Of a stretch of DNA of 64,000 nucleotides, positions 25,810-35,464 are shown one piece after another. Within the stretch, counting starts at the first letter, position 1; each line of letters opens with the position of its first letter. The notes under the pieces were generated by a model. It was not told the origin of the DNA and made no database searches. It saw only the letters and a program-made list of their open reading frames with translations. This stretch comes from Paenibacillus sp. EZ-K15. GTDB lineage: Bacteria > Bacillota > Bacilli > Paenibacillales > Paenibacillaceae. A program made the position numbers and the translations under genes. The stretch lies in NCBI RefSeq assembly GCF_002573715.1, contig NZ_PDHM01000018.1, positions 146,000 to 209,999 on the forward strand, written 5' to 3'.

Positions 25810-27147
25810 TCACTTTCCGTTATTTACAGCTTGAACCATTCTAGGTGCAATATCATGAAGTGGCAGAACGTGGCTTACGCAACCGAGCTCAACAGCTGAT
25901 CTTGGCATCCCGTATACGACGCAGGTTTGCTCGCTCTCCGCATAGGTGGATGTCACTCCTGAATCGTAAAGCTTCTTCATCATTCTCGCCCCATCGCTTC
26001 CCATGCCGGTCATCAGCACCGCATGACGCTTGATCATGGTCAACGGCAGTAGGGATTCGAACAGCACATCTACAGATGGACGGTGACCATTGCGAGTCTC
26101 ATCCTGGCTGATCCTGATTTGGTAAGCGCCGCTGTCCGAGCGGTAAACCCTCATATGGTTGCCCCCCGGTGCAATGTAGGCTTTCCCCGGTTCCAATACC
26201 ATTCCTTGTTCTGCTTCCATGACCTCCAGCTGACTGAATGAATTCAGGCGCTGTGCAAGCGATTTGGTAAAACTCGGCGGCATATGTTGAACGATGACAA
26301 TCGGGGCACAGAAGTCACCGGGAATGGGCTCGAGAAAAGCTTTCAATGCTCTTGGCCCGCCGGTGGAGCAGCCCACCGCAACCAAATCCGTCAATTCCGT
26401 TGACTGCGGTATCTTGGCTTCACGGAGCTGACGACCCTCGTTCTCTGGAAGCACGACTGGAGTTAAGTCTGCAACAGACTTACGATCTGCCCGTTTTCTC
26501 TTTGATCCAGAGGGCTCGGCTCCTTCCGTAGCAGTAGACATCTTCTTCTCAACAGTCCGAGATGACGGCATACGAGGCGAATCCATTCGCTTGCTCCGTT
26601 GGTCAGTCTCGCGGACCGTCGTTCGCGTCTCATTCACCTGCGGCTTCTTGTTCAGCGTTTTGTCAGAAGGCTTTGGCGAAAGAGGAACCGTTATGTCCGC
26701 ACTCCGTCGTCTCTGCTCTTCTTCTTCCCACAATGCCCTCCGCTGTTTAGCCTGCATCGCCGCATTCAGTTGCTTCATTAGTTCTGAACGCACCTGCTCA
26801 ATATCAAGCGCATTAGAAATGGAAGGCTTTCGTATAAAATCAAATGCTCCTGCCTCAAGGGCAAGAATGGTCTCTTTCATGCCTTGCTCATTAATGCCGG
26901 ACAACATAATGACCGGACGGGGGCCAGAATCCATAATGAACTTCAGAGCATCCAGGCCGTTCATTTCCGGCATTTCTACATCCAGTGTAATGACATCCGG
27001 ATTCAATTCCTTTACTTTCCGAACGGCGTCAAGCCCGTTATCAGCTGTTCCGACAACCTGAAAAGATGGGTCACGCTCGATGAAATCGGAAAAGATTTTC
27101 CTCATAAATGCGGAATCGTCAACGACAAGCACACGAAAAGGCTTCAT
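25810..27147 (-). CDS. cheB: Protein-glutamate methylesterase/response regulator CheB
   Basis: CheB removes methyl groups from chemoreceptors when phosphorylated by CheA. It has an N-terminal receiver (VLVVDDSAFMRKIF, then VITLDVEMPEMNG with the phospho-Asp) and a C-terminal esterase with Ser261 in VGCSTGGP, the His of QHMPPSFT and the Asp of MTGMGSDGA. The linker between them (about 125-250) is unusually long and charged, so the protein has 445 residues against 357 in B. subtilis. ATG 27147 follows GAGGTGG. Confidence 0.96.
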   Translation of the reverse strand: MKPFRVLVVDDSAFMRKIFSDFIERDPSFQVVGTADNGLDAVRKVKELNPDVITLDVEMPEMNGLDALKFIMDSGPRPVIMLSGINEQGMKETILALEAGAFDFIRKPSISNALDIEQVRSELMKQLNAAMQAKQRRALWEEEEQRRRSADITVPLSPKPSDKTLNKKPQVNETRTTVRETDQRSKRMDSPRMPSSRTVEKKMSTATEGAEPSGSKRKRADRKSVADLTPVVLPENEGRQLREAKIPQSTELTDLVAVGCSTGGPRALKAFLEPIPGDFCAPIVIVQHMPPSFTKSLAQRLNSFSQLEVMEAEQGMVLEPGKAYIAPGGNHMRVYRSDSGAYQIRISQDETRNGHRPSVDVLFESLLPLTMIKRHAVLMTGMGSDGARMMKKLYDSGVTSTYAESEQTCVVYGMPRSAVELGCVSHVLPLHDIAPRMVQAVNNGK

Positions 27148-27185
27148 AGATGTCCACCTCAGTTTCCATTAATCCAAGCAAAGAA

Positions 27186-28076
27186 TCATTTCGTACGTTT
27201 GAGCCACCGATGCATAAATCCTTTGATTCCCTTCGGAGCTTCCGGCTCTGTGGCAGCAGGAACGGTCATGTAGCGAAGCGCGATCCGTCTGATATCACTA
27301 GAGGCGTTACATCGCGGATAAGCTGCTGTAAATGGGACCTGCCGCTTAACCGCCTGGACAACATGCGTATCATCGGCAATCGAGCCAAGCAGCTTGATGT
27401 CGATATCAAGGAAACGCTGGGCCGTCAAAATAATTTTGTTCGCTGCCTCCCGAGCCTCCTGTTCATCACCCGCACGATTGACAATCAGGCTGAACGGAAC
27501 CTGGTTTTCCGTGCCGTGCACCACCTTGATTAAGGCATAGGCATCCGTAATGGATGTCGGTTCCGGCGTCGTGACGACAAGGCATTGATCAGCGGACGTA
27601 ATAAATTTCATATTTTCCTTGGATAAGCCGGCTCCTGTATCAAAGATGATATAGTCCATCTCGGAAGCAATACGCTCAATCTGAGATATAAAATAATCCA
27701 TCTCGTCTTCAGATAGGGTCATCATATCCGCCAAACCGGAACCTCCGGCAATGTACGGAAGCTTGTCCGGCCCATACTGAATCACTTCTTCAATGCTCTT
27801 CTCCCGGCGAATGAGATGATACAAGCTGTACCGGGAGCTTACGCCCATAAGAACGTCAATGTTTGCCATCCCGATGTCGGCATCAAACACCAATACCTTT
27901 TTGCCCATCGACTGCAAAGTCAGCGCAAAATTCAGTGTGAAATTGGATTTCCCGACCCCGCCTTTTCCGCTGCTGACCGTTATAATCTTGGCCGTTCTTG
28001 GAGATGCTGCCTTACCGCTGTTCCCTGACTGTTGGGACGAAACCAGCTGGCGAAGCGAATGAGCTTGATCCGTCAT
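27186..28076 (-). CDS. flhG: Flagellar placement ATPase FlhG (YlxH, MinD-like)
   Basis: FlhG is a MinD/ParA-type ATPase that, with the GTPase FlhF, sets flagellar number and position. The 296-residue protein has the deviant Walker A motif SSGKGGVGKSNFTLN near 36-50, Walker B region VLVFDADIGMANID and IIFDTGAGLS. The N-terminal DQAHSLRQLV is the FlhF-activating motif. Its ATG overlaps the flhF stop (ATGA), so I use 28076 rather than the longer frame. Confidence 0.95.
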   Translation of the reverse strand: MTDQAHSLRQLVSSQQSGNSGKAASPRTAKIITVSSGKGGVGKSNFTLNFALTLQSMGKKVLVFDADIGMANIDVLMGVSSRYSLYHLIRREKSIEEVIQYGPDKLPYIAGGSGLADMMTLSEDEMDYFISQIERIASEMDYIIFDTGAGLSKENMKFITSADQCLVVTTPEPTSITDAYALIKVVHGTENQVPFSLIVNRAGDEQEAREAANKIILTAQRFLDIDIKLLGSIADDTHVVQAVKRQVPFTAAYPRCNASSDIRRIALRYMTVPAATEPEAPKGIKGFMHRWLKRTK

Positions 28077-29512
28077 GTACGAATCTCTCCCAGCAGCAAA
28101 TCGCATAACCGCTCACGATCAGCCATCAACAGATCATCCGGCACATTTTGACCATTGGTCATATAGGACAAGCGAAGGTTATGGGCATCTATCAGATTAA
28201 ACAAGGAGCCGTAACTGCCGGTCTCATCCATCTTCGTAAAGATGACCTTATCAAGCTCGTATTTGCTGAAATGATCCGCGATTTCGATCATATCACTGCT
28301 CTTGGAAGTCAGGCTGAGCACAAGATAGGTTTCACTTTGATCGGAATGGGAGAACAGACTTTGAAGCTCGGATACGAGCAGCTCATTCCGATAGTTCCGA
28401 CCCGCTGTATCCATCAACACCAAATCACAATCCTGCAGCTTCTGGAGGGCCCGCTGCATATCGCCAGGCGATTGCACGACTTCCATCGGCACATTGAGAA
28501 TGGATGCATAAGTACGCAGCTGTTCAACGGCAGATATCCGATACGTATCGGAAGTAATAAAACCTACCTTGCGTTGGTTACGGAACAGCTGCTCTGCAGC
28601 GATCTTCGCGATCGTGGTAGTCTTACCGACCCCTGTCGGTCCAGCGATATATACAATCCGCGTCTCGGGTTGAACGCCGCCGCCGATACGCCCCTCAAGG
28701 AACGTCTCAGCTTGCTTGTAAATCACGTTCTGCAGCTCGGCCTCACTCATCTGCATATGATTAGCTTTCCAGGCTTCCTCCGCGGCTGTAAGCCACTCTT
28801 CCGTCAGTTTGGCCGAAAGATCCTGCTTGAGCAGTTGATCCCGAATGAAATGCAGCGGCTCAGGAAGATGCTGCGCTTCTAGATTTTGCCTGGATAATCG
28901 CGCAATCCATTCCTTCATTTCCTTAAGTTCTTCAAGGACTCTTTGTTCGGATTCGCTAATTCCCAGACGGGAACTTAAAGATTCCTCCTGTCCCCCACGG
29001 GATGATTGAACCGATTCAACGGAAGCTGCTGTTTCCGTTTGATCGTTTCGCATCGCTGCTTGTGCAGCTGCTGCAGGCTGTTGCACATGGCCCACTTCGT
29101 TCTTTTGCCTGTTAACCCCCTCCTCGGAAGCTGCAACCTGGCTCAGAATCTCGGCAAAACGACTATAGTCATCCTCATGCTGTACGCCGGAAGCTGTATC
29201 CGTGTTATTCGCAGAATTCGTGGAGGTCTGTGTACCGGGCTTCGAAATTTCAGCCGTTCTTTGATAGGCCTTGGGTACAGCACCAGAAGGTACAGCAGGC
29301 AGAGCTTTGGACTTCATCGGAGCAGAACCTTTGGATTTCTCCGCTTGCTCTACTGCCGCGATCACCTCGATCTTCTTACGGGTAAACATCCCCAGGAATC
29401 CGCCTACCTTGGTTTCCTTCGTACTCAGTATGACGGCATCCGCACCCAAATCCGTACGAATGTGCTGCATCGCCTCAGGCATCGTGTCGACGATATACCT
29501 CTTCACTCTCAT
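28073..29512 (-). CDS. flhF: Flagellar biosynthesis GTPase FlhF
   Basis: FlhF is the third SRP-type GTPase, with FtsY and Ffh, and marks the site of flagellar assembly. The 479 residues include an N-terminal basic domain (MRVKRYIVDTMPEAMQHIR), a low-complexity spacer, the helical N domain and the G domain with GPTGVGKTTT near 287, TSDTYRISAVEQLRTY, LMDTAGR and FTKMDETGSYG. The N-terminal B region is longer than in B. subtilis (366 residues). It overlaps flhA and flhG by four bases each (ATGA). Confidence 0.95.
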   Translation of the reverse strand: MRVKRYIVDTMPEAMQHIRTDLGADAVILSTKETKVGGFLGMFTRKKIEVIAAVEQAEKSKGSAPMKSKALPAVPSGAVPKAYQRTAEISKPGTQTSTNSANNTDTASGVQHEDDYSRFAEILSQVAASEEGVNRQKNEVGHVQQPAAAAQAAMRNDQTETAASVESVQSSRGGQEESLSSRLGISESEQRVLEELKEMKEWIARLSRQNLEAQHLPEPLHFIRDQLLKQDLSAKLTEEWLTAAEEAWKANHMQMSEAELQNVIYKQAETFLEGRIGGGVQPETRIVYIAGPTGVGKTTTIAKIAAEQLFRNQRKVGFITSDTYRISAVEQLRTYASILNVPMEVVQSPGDMQRALQKLQDCDLVLMDTAGRNYRNELLVSELQSLFSHSDQSETYLVLSLTSKSSDMIEIADHFSKYELDKVIFTKMDETGSYGSLFNLIDAHNLRLSYMTNGQNVPDDLLMADRERLCDLLLGEIRT

Positions 29513-31542
29513 AAGTTCACCACTCCGACACTTTGAATTTCGACGTTCGGCTCCAGCTCACTATAAGACAACACCGGAATATCCTGCATGCTTCGTTCAA
29601 TGACCTGCCTTAAATACATTCTTATGGCCGGTGAGGTAAGCAGTATAGGCTGCTGTCCCATCTGAATGATCCGGTTAACCTGTTCACTGAGCTTCTGAAA
29701 CACACTCTGTGTCGATGCCGGGTCCATTGCGAGATAACTTCCTTGGTCACTCTGCTGGACGCTTTCGGCGATCTTCTTCTCCAGCTGCGGTCCAACCGTG
29801 ATAACCCGCATGGCCTCGCCCTCTTGAGCATATTGCTGGGTAATTTGGCGCGAGAGGGCTTGTCTTACATATTCGGTAAGGACATCGGGATCTTTCGAAT
29901 AATGTCCGTAATCCGCAAGGGTCTCGAGAATTGTGACCATGTCCCGGATCGAGATTTTTTCGCGGAGCAGCTTAGCCAATACCTTCTGTACTTCTCCAAT
30001 GGTCAGCACGGAAGGAATAAGCTCATCCACAAGGACCGGATAGCTTTCTCTGATATTGTCAACCAATGCCTTGGTCTCCTGGCGTCCAATCAGCTCATGG
30101 GCATGTCTCTTAATTAATTCGGTCAAATGGGTAGCCACAACGGACGGTGGATCAACAACAGTATAGCCGGCAAGATCCGCTCGCTCTTTCATGGCTTCAT
30201 CTATCCACAGAGCAGGGAGCCCGAATGCCGGTTCGGTCGTTTCGATCCCCGTTACGGAATCATCCTCGTACCCAGGGCTCATGGCGAGATAGTGATTTAA
30301 TAATAATTCACCACCGCCGACAGCATTCCCTTTTATTTTTATGACATATTCATTCGGTTTTAGTTGAATATTGTCGCGAATTCGGATAACCGGTACGACG
30401 AGTCCCAGCTCAAGTGCGCATTGTCTCCGAATCATAATGATCCGGTCCAATAAATCTCCGCCCTGCTGCGCGTCTGCGAGCGGAATCAACCCATACCCGA
30501 ATTCGAATTCGATCGGGTCAACCTGAAGCAGGTTGATCACACTTTCCGGACTTCGAACCTCTTCGATTTGCTGTTCCTCCTCCAGCTGCTCCACTTCGAC
30601 CTGCTTGCGATCCAGATTGTTCTGCATCCTCCGTGCCGCAATGAATAAGATGAGGGCAATCGGTGCAGTCGTAATCAGATGAATGGGTGTGAAAATCCCT
30701 AGCAACAGAACGGTACCTGAAACAATGTACAATAGATGAGGGTAGGAGAAGAGCTGCCCTGTTAGATCCTCCGCCAGGTTCCCTTCCGAAGAGGCTCTTG
30801 TAACAATCAAGCCCGCTGCAGTGGAAATCAGAAGCGCCGGAATCTGACTGACCAATCCGTCCCCAATCGTCAGGATGGAGTATGTGCTCATCGCGTCTCC
30901 GAATGACATTCCATGAATCGAGATCCCGATGATAAACCCGCCGATCAGGTTGATCAGCATGATGACAATCGTGGCGATGGCATCACCCTTAACGAATTTA
31001 CTTGCACCATCCATAGCCCCGTAAAAATCGGCTTCCCGCTCGATTTTTCTTCTGCGCTCCCTGGCTTGCTGCTCATTGATCAAACCTGCGTTCAAATCCG
31101 CATCGATACTCATCTGTTTACCAGGCATCGCATCGAGCGTAAATCTTGCCGCAACCTCGGCTACCCGCTCCGAGCCTTTGGTAATGACGATGAACTGTAC
31201 GACAACGAGGATCAAAAAGACGATGAAGCCAACCGCAATTTCGCCATTCGCTATCCACTTACCGAACGTGGCTACAACCTCACCCGCGCTAGCTTCCGAC
31301 AGGATCAGCTTCGTTGTCGAAATGTTAAGCGCTACACGAAACAGTGTCGTGATGAGCAATAAGGAAGGGAAAATGGAGAAGTCCAAGGCTTCCTTCGTAT
31401 TCATGGCCACCAGCAAAATAATAAGCGCCAGCGAGACATTGATAATCAGGAGTACATCGAGCAGCCATACCGGGATCGGAAGAATCATCATGAGTACGAT
31501 GCCAATGACACCCGCAAGGACAGATAGATCTTTTATTTTCAC
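29509..31542 (-). CDS. flhA: Flagellar export gate protein FlhA
   Basis: FlhA forms the nonameric ring of the type III export gate and binds export chaperones and substrates through its cytoplasmic domain. The 677 residues match the family (677 in B. subtilis). Eight membrane helices occupy about 1-310, with the FHIPEP-type loop (residues near 140-160, PGKQMSIDADLNAGLI), followed by the large cytosolic part. GTG 31542 follows GGAGG at ten bases. The stop overlaps the flhF ATG. Confidence 0.97.
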   Translation of the reverse strand: MKIKDLSVLAGVIGIVLMMILPIPVWLLDVLLIINVSLALIILLVAMNTKEALDFSIFPSLLLITTLFRVALNISTTKLILSEASAGEVVATFGKWIANGEIAVGFIVFLILVVVQFIVITKGSERVAEVAARFTLDAMPGKQMSIDADLNAGLINEQQARERRRKIEREADFYGAMDGASKFVKGDAIATIVIMLINLIGGFIIGISIHGMSFGDAMSTYSILTIGDGLVSQIPALLISTAAGLIVTRASSEGNLAEDLTGQLFSYPHLLYIVSGTVLLLGIFTPIHLITTAPIALILFIAARRMQNNLDRKQVEVEQLEEEQQIEEVRSPESVINLLQVDPIEFEFGYGLIPLADAQQGGDLLDRIIMIRRQCALELGLVVPVIRIRDNIQLKPNEYVIKIKGNAVGGGELLLNHYLAMSPGYEDDSVTGIETTEPAFGLPALWIDEAMKERADLAGYTVVDPPSVVATHLTELIKRHAHELIGRQETKALVDNIRESYPVLVDELIPSVLTIGEVQKVLAKLLREKISIRDMVTILETLADYGHYSKDPDVLTEYVRQALSRQITQQYAQEGEAMRVITVGPQLEKKIAESVQQSDQGSYLAMDPASTQSVFQKLSEQVNRIIQMGQQPILLTSPAIRMYLRQVIERSMQDIPVLSYSELEPNVEIQSVGVVNL

Positions 31543-31566
31543 TGCACTGACGCCTCCGGTCCCTAA

Positions 31567-32655
31567 TTATTTCACTTTACCTTTTAGTTTATATACATAG
31601 GCCAGCACTTCCGCTACGGCCTGGAACAGGTCTCCCGGAATCGAATCCCCGATTTCCGACCGTTGGTACAAAGCGCGTGCCAGCGGCTTGTTTTCCATCG
31701 TTATAATTCCGTGTTCCTTCGCTATTTCTTTAATCCGCAAGGCCATGAAATCCTGGCCCTTCGCAATGATCTGCGGAGCTTCCATCATGGACCCGTCATA
31801 TTTGATCGCCACTGCAAAGTGGGTCGGGTTTGTGATGATAACGTCGGCATTCGGGACTTCCTGCATCATCCGCTGAAGTGCCATCCGACGCTGGCGTTCC
31901 CTGATCTTTCCCTTAATCAGCGGATCGCCCTCCATCTTCTTGTACTCGTCTTTGATGTCCTGTTTGGACATTCGAATGTTTTTTTCGTAATCATATTTCT
32001 GATACATGTAATCCAGAATGGCTAGAATAATCAGCCCGATGGCAATCTTGAAACCCAGTGACATGGTGATATCGGCCACGAAATGAAAAATGGTGTCGGG
32101 TCCCATCGTTGACAAGGAAGATAATCCTTCCCTCGCAGCCCACAAGGTGGTGTACACGAGGTAACCGATGATGGTCAATTTAATGACCGATTTCAAAAAT
32201 TCGACCAAGGAACGCATCGAGAATATGTTCTTGAACCCTTTGATGGGATCGATTTTACTGAACTTCATTTTCAAAGTCTCGCCCGTCAGCATAAACCCGA
32301 CCTGCAAATAATTAGCCACCAGCGCAATAACGAACACCGAGATAAACAACGGAGCCAGCAGAAGCAAGATTTGGACACCGTACTCCCCAAATAACTGCAT
32401 CACATTGTCTTTCGTAACGTCCATGGAGAGCCGATTAATATAAATGTCGGTGAATAATCGAACGATGCGGTCTCTCATATACCCGCCGAAAATTAACAAG
32501 CAAAAGAATGCGGCCAGCAAAACCGATGCACCCGATACCTCCATACTTTTGGCAACTTGGCCTTTCTTACGCGTATCCTGGCGTTTCTTCGGTGTGGCTT
32601 TCTCCGTCTTTTCACCAGCGAAGAGCTGTAAGTCGACCGGATACCGGTATGACAT
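31567..32655 (-). CDS. flhB: Flagellar export switch protein FlhB
   Basis: FlhB switches export specificity from rod/hook to filament proteins. The 362-residue protein has four membrane helices and a cytoplasmic tail with the autocleavage motif NPTH (VIITNPTHFAVAIKYD) near 265. LFAGEKTEKATPKKRQD at the N-terminus is the family signature. The ATG at 32655 is preferred because GGAGGTGAAG lies at eight bases; the ATG five codons upstream directly abuts the previous GGAGG. Confidence 0.96.
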   Translation of the reverse strand: MSYRYPVDLQLFAGEKTEKATPKKRQDTRKKGQVAKSMEVSGASVLLAAFFCLLIFGGYMRDRIVRLFTDIYINRLSMDVTKDNVMQLFGEYGVQILLLLAPLFISVFVIALVANYLQVGFMLTGETLKMKFSKIDPIKGFKNIFSMRSLVEFLKSVIKLTIIGYLVYTTLWAAREGLSSLSTMGPDTIFHFVADITMSLGFKIAIGLIILAILDYMYQKYDYEKNIRMSKQDIKDEYKKMEGDPLIKGKIRERQRRMALQRMMQEVPNADVIITNPTHFAVAIKYDGSMMEAPQIIAKGQDFMALRIKEIAKEHGIITMENKPLARALYQRSEIGDSIPGDLFQAVAEVLAYVYKLKGKVK

Positions 32656-32675
32656 CCGCTTCACCTCCATCCTCC

Positions 32676-33470
32676 TTAAGTCGGCCCGTCTCCAATAACG
32701 CCGAGCAACTGCCGGAGTGCTTCAAACATTTTGGCAAACAGATGATCAAATAGTGACACCAGCATCGGCATGAGCAGCATCAGCAGCACGAGTCCAACGA
32801 TGATTTTGATGATAATACCGATAACAAACACATTGAACTGCGGTGCCGTCCTTGCCAGAAAGCCAAGCCCGACATCGGTCAGGAACAGGGCTGCTACCAG
32901 CGGAGCGGCCATTTGAAGTGCCAATACAAAAGAGTGCGAGAATGTCCGTACGAGAAAATCCGTCACATTGCCGTCATGGATCTTCCCAAACACATCACCC
33001 GTAATCGGAATCCAATCATAGCTGTACATGATCGCATCGAGCAGATAATGGTGACCATTCATGCTCAGGAATACCAGTAAAGCCAGATAATACTTGAAGG
33101 TACCGATTAATGGGGTTGAAGTCCCTGTAAAAGGATCGATGACATTGGCCATGCTGAACCCGATCTGAATGTCAATTAATGCTCCTGCCGTTTGGACGAC
33201 GGTCATAATAAGATAAGCAGTGAAACCAAGAAGCAGTCCCACCAATACTTCCTGGACAATCAATATGACATAAGATAGATCTTGCGGAACCACTTCTCCG
33301 AGCCCGAACGAAAAATATACGATCAGGGCGATGATGGCCGAAAGGCCTATTTTGTAAGAAGGTGGTATACCGCGTGAAGTAAACACTGGCGATATTACAA
33401 AAAAAGCTGTTATTCGACAAAAAATAAGCATGAAAACAGGTAAACTTTGCTGTAACCATTCCATGGACAC
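32676..33470 (-). CDS. fliR: Flagellar export gate protein FliR
   Basis: FliR assembles with FliP and FliQ into the helical export gate core. The 264 residues are mostly hydrophobic, with the conserved FCRITAFFVISPVF at the N-terminus and GFLARTAPQFNVFVIG near 205. The start is uncertain between GTG 33470 and ATG 33464; neither has ideal spacing to AGG. It begins six bases after fliQ. Confidence 0.95.
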   Translation of the reverse strand: MSMEWLQQSLPVFMLIFCRITAFFVISPVFTSRGIPPSYKIGLSAIIALIVYFSFGLGEVVPQDLSYVILIVQEVLVGLLLGFTAYLIMTVVQTAGALIDIQIGFSMANVIDPFTGTSTPLIGTFKYYLALLVFLSMNGHHYLLDAIMYSYDWIPITGDVFGKIHDGNVTDFLVRTFSHSFVLALQMAAPLVAALFLTDVGLGFLARTAPQFNVFVIGIIIKIIVGLVLLMLLMPMLVSLFDHLFAKMFEALRQLLGVIGDGPT

Positions 33471-33475
33471 TCAGC

Positions 33476-33745
33476 CTATCCGATATATTTGTAGAGATTG
33501 TCCAAAATACCGTGGGTAAAATCCACTAACGTCGTTAATATCCAAGGACCAAACAGCAGTAATGCTACAAGAACAATAATAATTTTTGGTACGAAAGCCA
33601 GCGTCTGTTCCTGGATTTGTGTTGTCGCTTGAAAAATACTGATGATAAGTCCGACAACCAGTGCGAGAACCAGCATCGGTGCGCTCACCTGGAGCACAAT
33701 ATAGACCGCTTGTCCTGCCAGACCGATAATAAATTCAGCGCTCAC
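33476..33745 (-). CDS. fliQ: Flagellar export gate protein FliQ
   Basis: FliQ is a two-helix hairpin protein of the export gate. The 89 residues have the standard pattern: helix about 17-38, the conserved IFQATTQIQEQTLAFVPKI loop and helix about 56-75. GTG 33745 follows GGGGGA at eight bases. It lies 39 bases after fliP. Confidence 0.96.
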   Translation of the reverse strand: MSAEFIIGLAGQAVYIVLQVSAPMLVLALVVGLIISIFQATTQIQEQTLAFVPKIIIVLVALLLFGPWILTTLVDFTHGILDNLYKYIG

Positions 33746-33784
33746 GGCGAGTCCCCCTGTATTCGAATTACTTGCCGCTTATTG

Positions 33785-34537
33785 CTACGTGTTAAAGCTC
33801 ATCAGCATGGATTTCACGACCAGATACCAGCCGTCTACCAAAACGAAGAGCAAAATCTTGAATGGCAGCGAGATCATGACCGGCGGCAGCATCATCATAC
33901 CCATCGCCATCAGCACGCTGGCAACCACGATATCGATGACCAGAAACGGAATGAAGATCATAAAGCCCATTTGAAAGCCGGTCTTCAGCTCACTAATGGC
34001 AAATGCCGGTACCAAAACCGTTAATGGAATATCCTCGTAAGATTCGGGTTTCTCTGCGCCTGTGTAATTCATGAACAACAATAGATCTTTTTCCCGTGTG
34101 TGCGCGAACATGAACTTCTTCATTGGATCTTGAGCCTTATCCAGCGCTTCCGCTTGGGTAATCTCACCTTTAAGATAGGGCTGGAGCGCTACATCATTCA
34201 TCGACGACAACGTTGGAGCCATTACGAATAAGGTAAGAAACAGGGCCAGGCCGATCAACACTTGGTTTGGCGGTGTTTGCTGTGTGCCGAGCGAAGTGCG
34301 GACAAAGCCAAGCACAATAACAATCCTTGTAAAACTAGTCATCAACACCAGTATCGCCGGTGCAATGCTAAGAATGGTGATCAGGAGTATCAAGGACAAG
34401 GAGCTTGTCCCCGGTGTGTCTCCCTCATTGCCGATTTGAATATCAATGTTTGGAATCGGATCCGCAAATGCCGTATGGGAAAACAGAAATCCAAACAATA
34501 TGAAAATCGCGATAGCGTACGAGATCTTTTTATTCAT
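33785..34537 (-). CDS. fliP: Flagellar export gate protein FliP
   Basis: FliP forms the pentameric core of the export gate. The 250-residue protein has a cleavable signal peptide (about 1-25, ending SHTAFA), then membrane helices and the signatures FVRTSLGTQQTPPNQVLIGL and FAISELKTGFQMGFMIFIPF. The ATG overlaps the fliO stop (ATGA). Confidence 0.97.
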   Translation of the reverse strand: MNKKISYAIAIFILFGFLFSHTAFADPIPNIDIQIGNEGDTPGTSSLSLILLITILSIAPAILVLMTSFTRIVIVLGFVRTSLGTQQTPPNQVLIGLALFLTLFVMAPTLSSMNDVALQPYLKGEITQAEALDKAQDPMKKFMFAHTREKDLLLFMNYTGAEKPESYEDIPLTVLVPAFAISELKTGFQMGFMIFIPFLVIDIVVASVLMAMGMMMLPPVMISLPFKILLFVLVDGWYLVVKSMLMSFNT

Positions 34538-35058
34538 GAATCTTTATGATCCTCCCGCAGCAATTCTTCGACCTTTTCTTTCCGGTTCGGTACGCTGCGC
34601 AGCTTGGATTCGAACACTTCATGGAAAGAAGATGTATCGTCCAATTCCATTTCTTCCGGTGGTTTGCCTTTACGGAGTTTTGCCGCCAATTTTGCTATAA
34701 AAGGCGGCAGTGCCCCATTATGTATTCCAGAATCCTGTTCAAATGCAGCTTGGATAAGCGCAACTTCAGCTGGATCAGAAATTTTGTCCACCAACCGGAC
34801 GTCTTCGCCAACACCGATCACATAGATGATGCCCCCAATTTCGACGAGCTGAAGGGACTTGTTAGGGCCCATCCCAACCGCACCCAAAGTACGAATGGAG
34901 CGGCCCTGCATCCAGCTCTGATTCTTTCTGCTGAGAAAGCGAATCAGGAACACGATCAACGCAACGATGATGGCAAGTACGATAAAGACATAAAATAACT
35001 GTAAATAATACCCGGTAGTACTACTTGAGCTTAATCCATCAGAAGCTGCCATCATCAT
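34534..35058 (-). CDS. fliO: Flagellar export assembly protein FliO
   Basis: FliO (FliZ in older Bacillus usage) helps FliP assemble. The 174-residue protein has one membrane helix (about 18-42), a FliO domain (SIRTLGAVGMGPNKSLQLVE and YVIGVGEDVRLV) and a charged cytosolic tail. It lacks an obvious cleavable signal peptide. It starts 11 bases after cheY with AAGGA upstream and overlaps fliP. Confidence 0.9.
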   Translation of the reverse strand: MMMAASDGLSSSSTTGYYLQLFYVFIVLAIIVALIVFLIRFLSRKNQSWMQGRSIRTLGAVGMGPNKSLQLVEIGGIIYVIGVGEDVRLVDKISDPAEVALIQAAFEQDSGIHNGALPPFIAKLAAKLRKGKPPEEMELDDTSSFHEVFESKLRSVPNRKEKVEELLREDHKDS

Positions 35059-35069
35059 AAGAAGAATCC

Positions 35070-35435
35070 TTATACGCCAAGCGTCTTATTGATGGCTTCA
35101 ATGACTCTGTCCGATTGGAACGGTTTAACGATAAAGTCCTTGGCTCCAGCTTGGATCGCATCAATAACCATCGCTTGTTGGCCCATGGCAGAGCACATAA
35201 TCACTTTTGCGTTCGCATCGACTTTTTTAATCTCTTTCAGCGCTGCGATACCATCCATTTCCGGCATCGTAATATCCATCGTAATCAGATCTGGACGAAG
35301 TTCTTTAAATTTCTCGATTGCTTGCGCACCGTCCTGTGCTTCTCCCACAACCTCGAATCCGTTCTTGACCAATATGTCACGGATCATCATTCTCATAAAT
35401 GCAGCATCGTCCACAATCAGAATTCGGTTAGCCAT
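35070..35435 (-). CDS. cheY: Chemotaxis response regulator CheY
   Basis: CheY-P binds the FliM/FliY switch and controls rotation. The 121 residues are a stand-alone receiver with the acidic pair Asp9/Asp10, phospho-acceptor Asp54 (LITMDITMPEMDG), Ser82 in IMCSAMGQ and Lys104 in FIVKPFQ. ATG 35435 follows GGGAGG. The location between fliY and fliO is the Bacillus arrangement. Confidence 0.97.
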   Translation of the reverse strand: MANRILIVDDAAFMRMMIRDILVKNGFEVVGEAQDGAQAIEKFKELRPDLITMDITMPEMDGIAALKEIKKVDANAKVIMCSAMGQQAMVIDAIQAGAKDFIVKPFQSDRVIEAINKTLGV

Positions 35436-35464
35436 TGATAAAAATCCTCCCTAAAATGTTTGTG

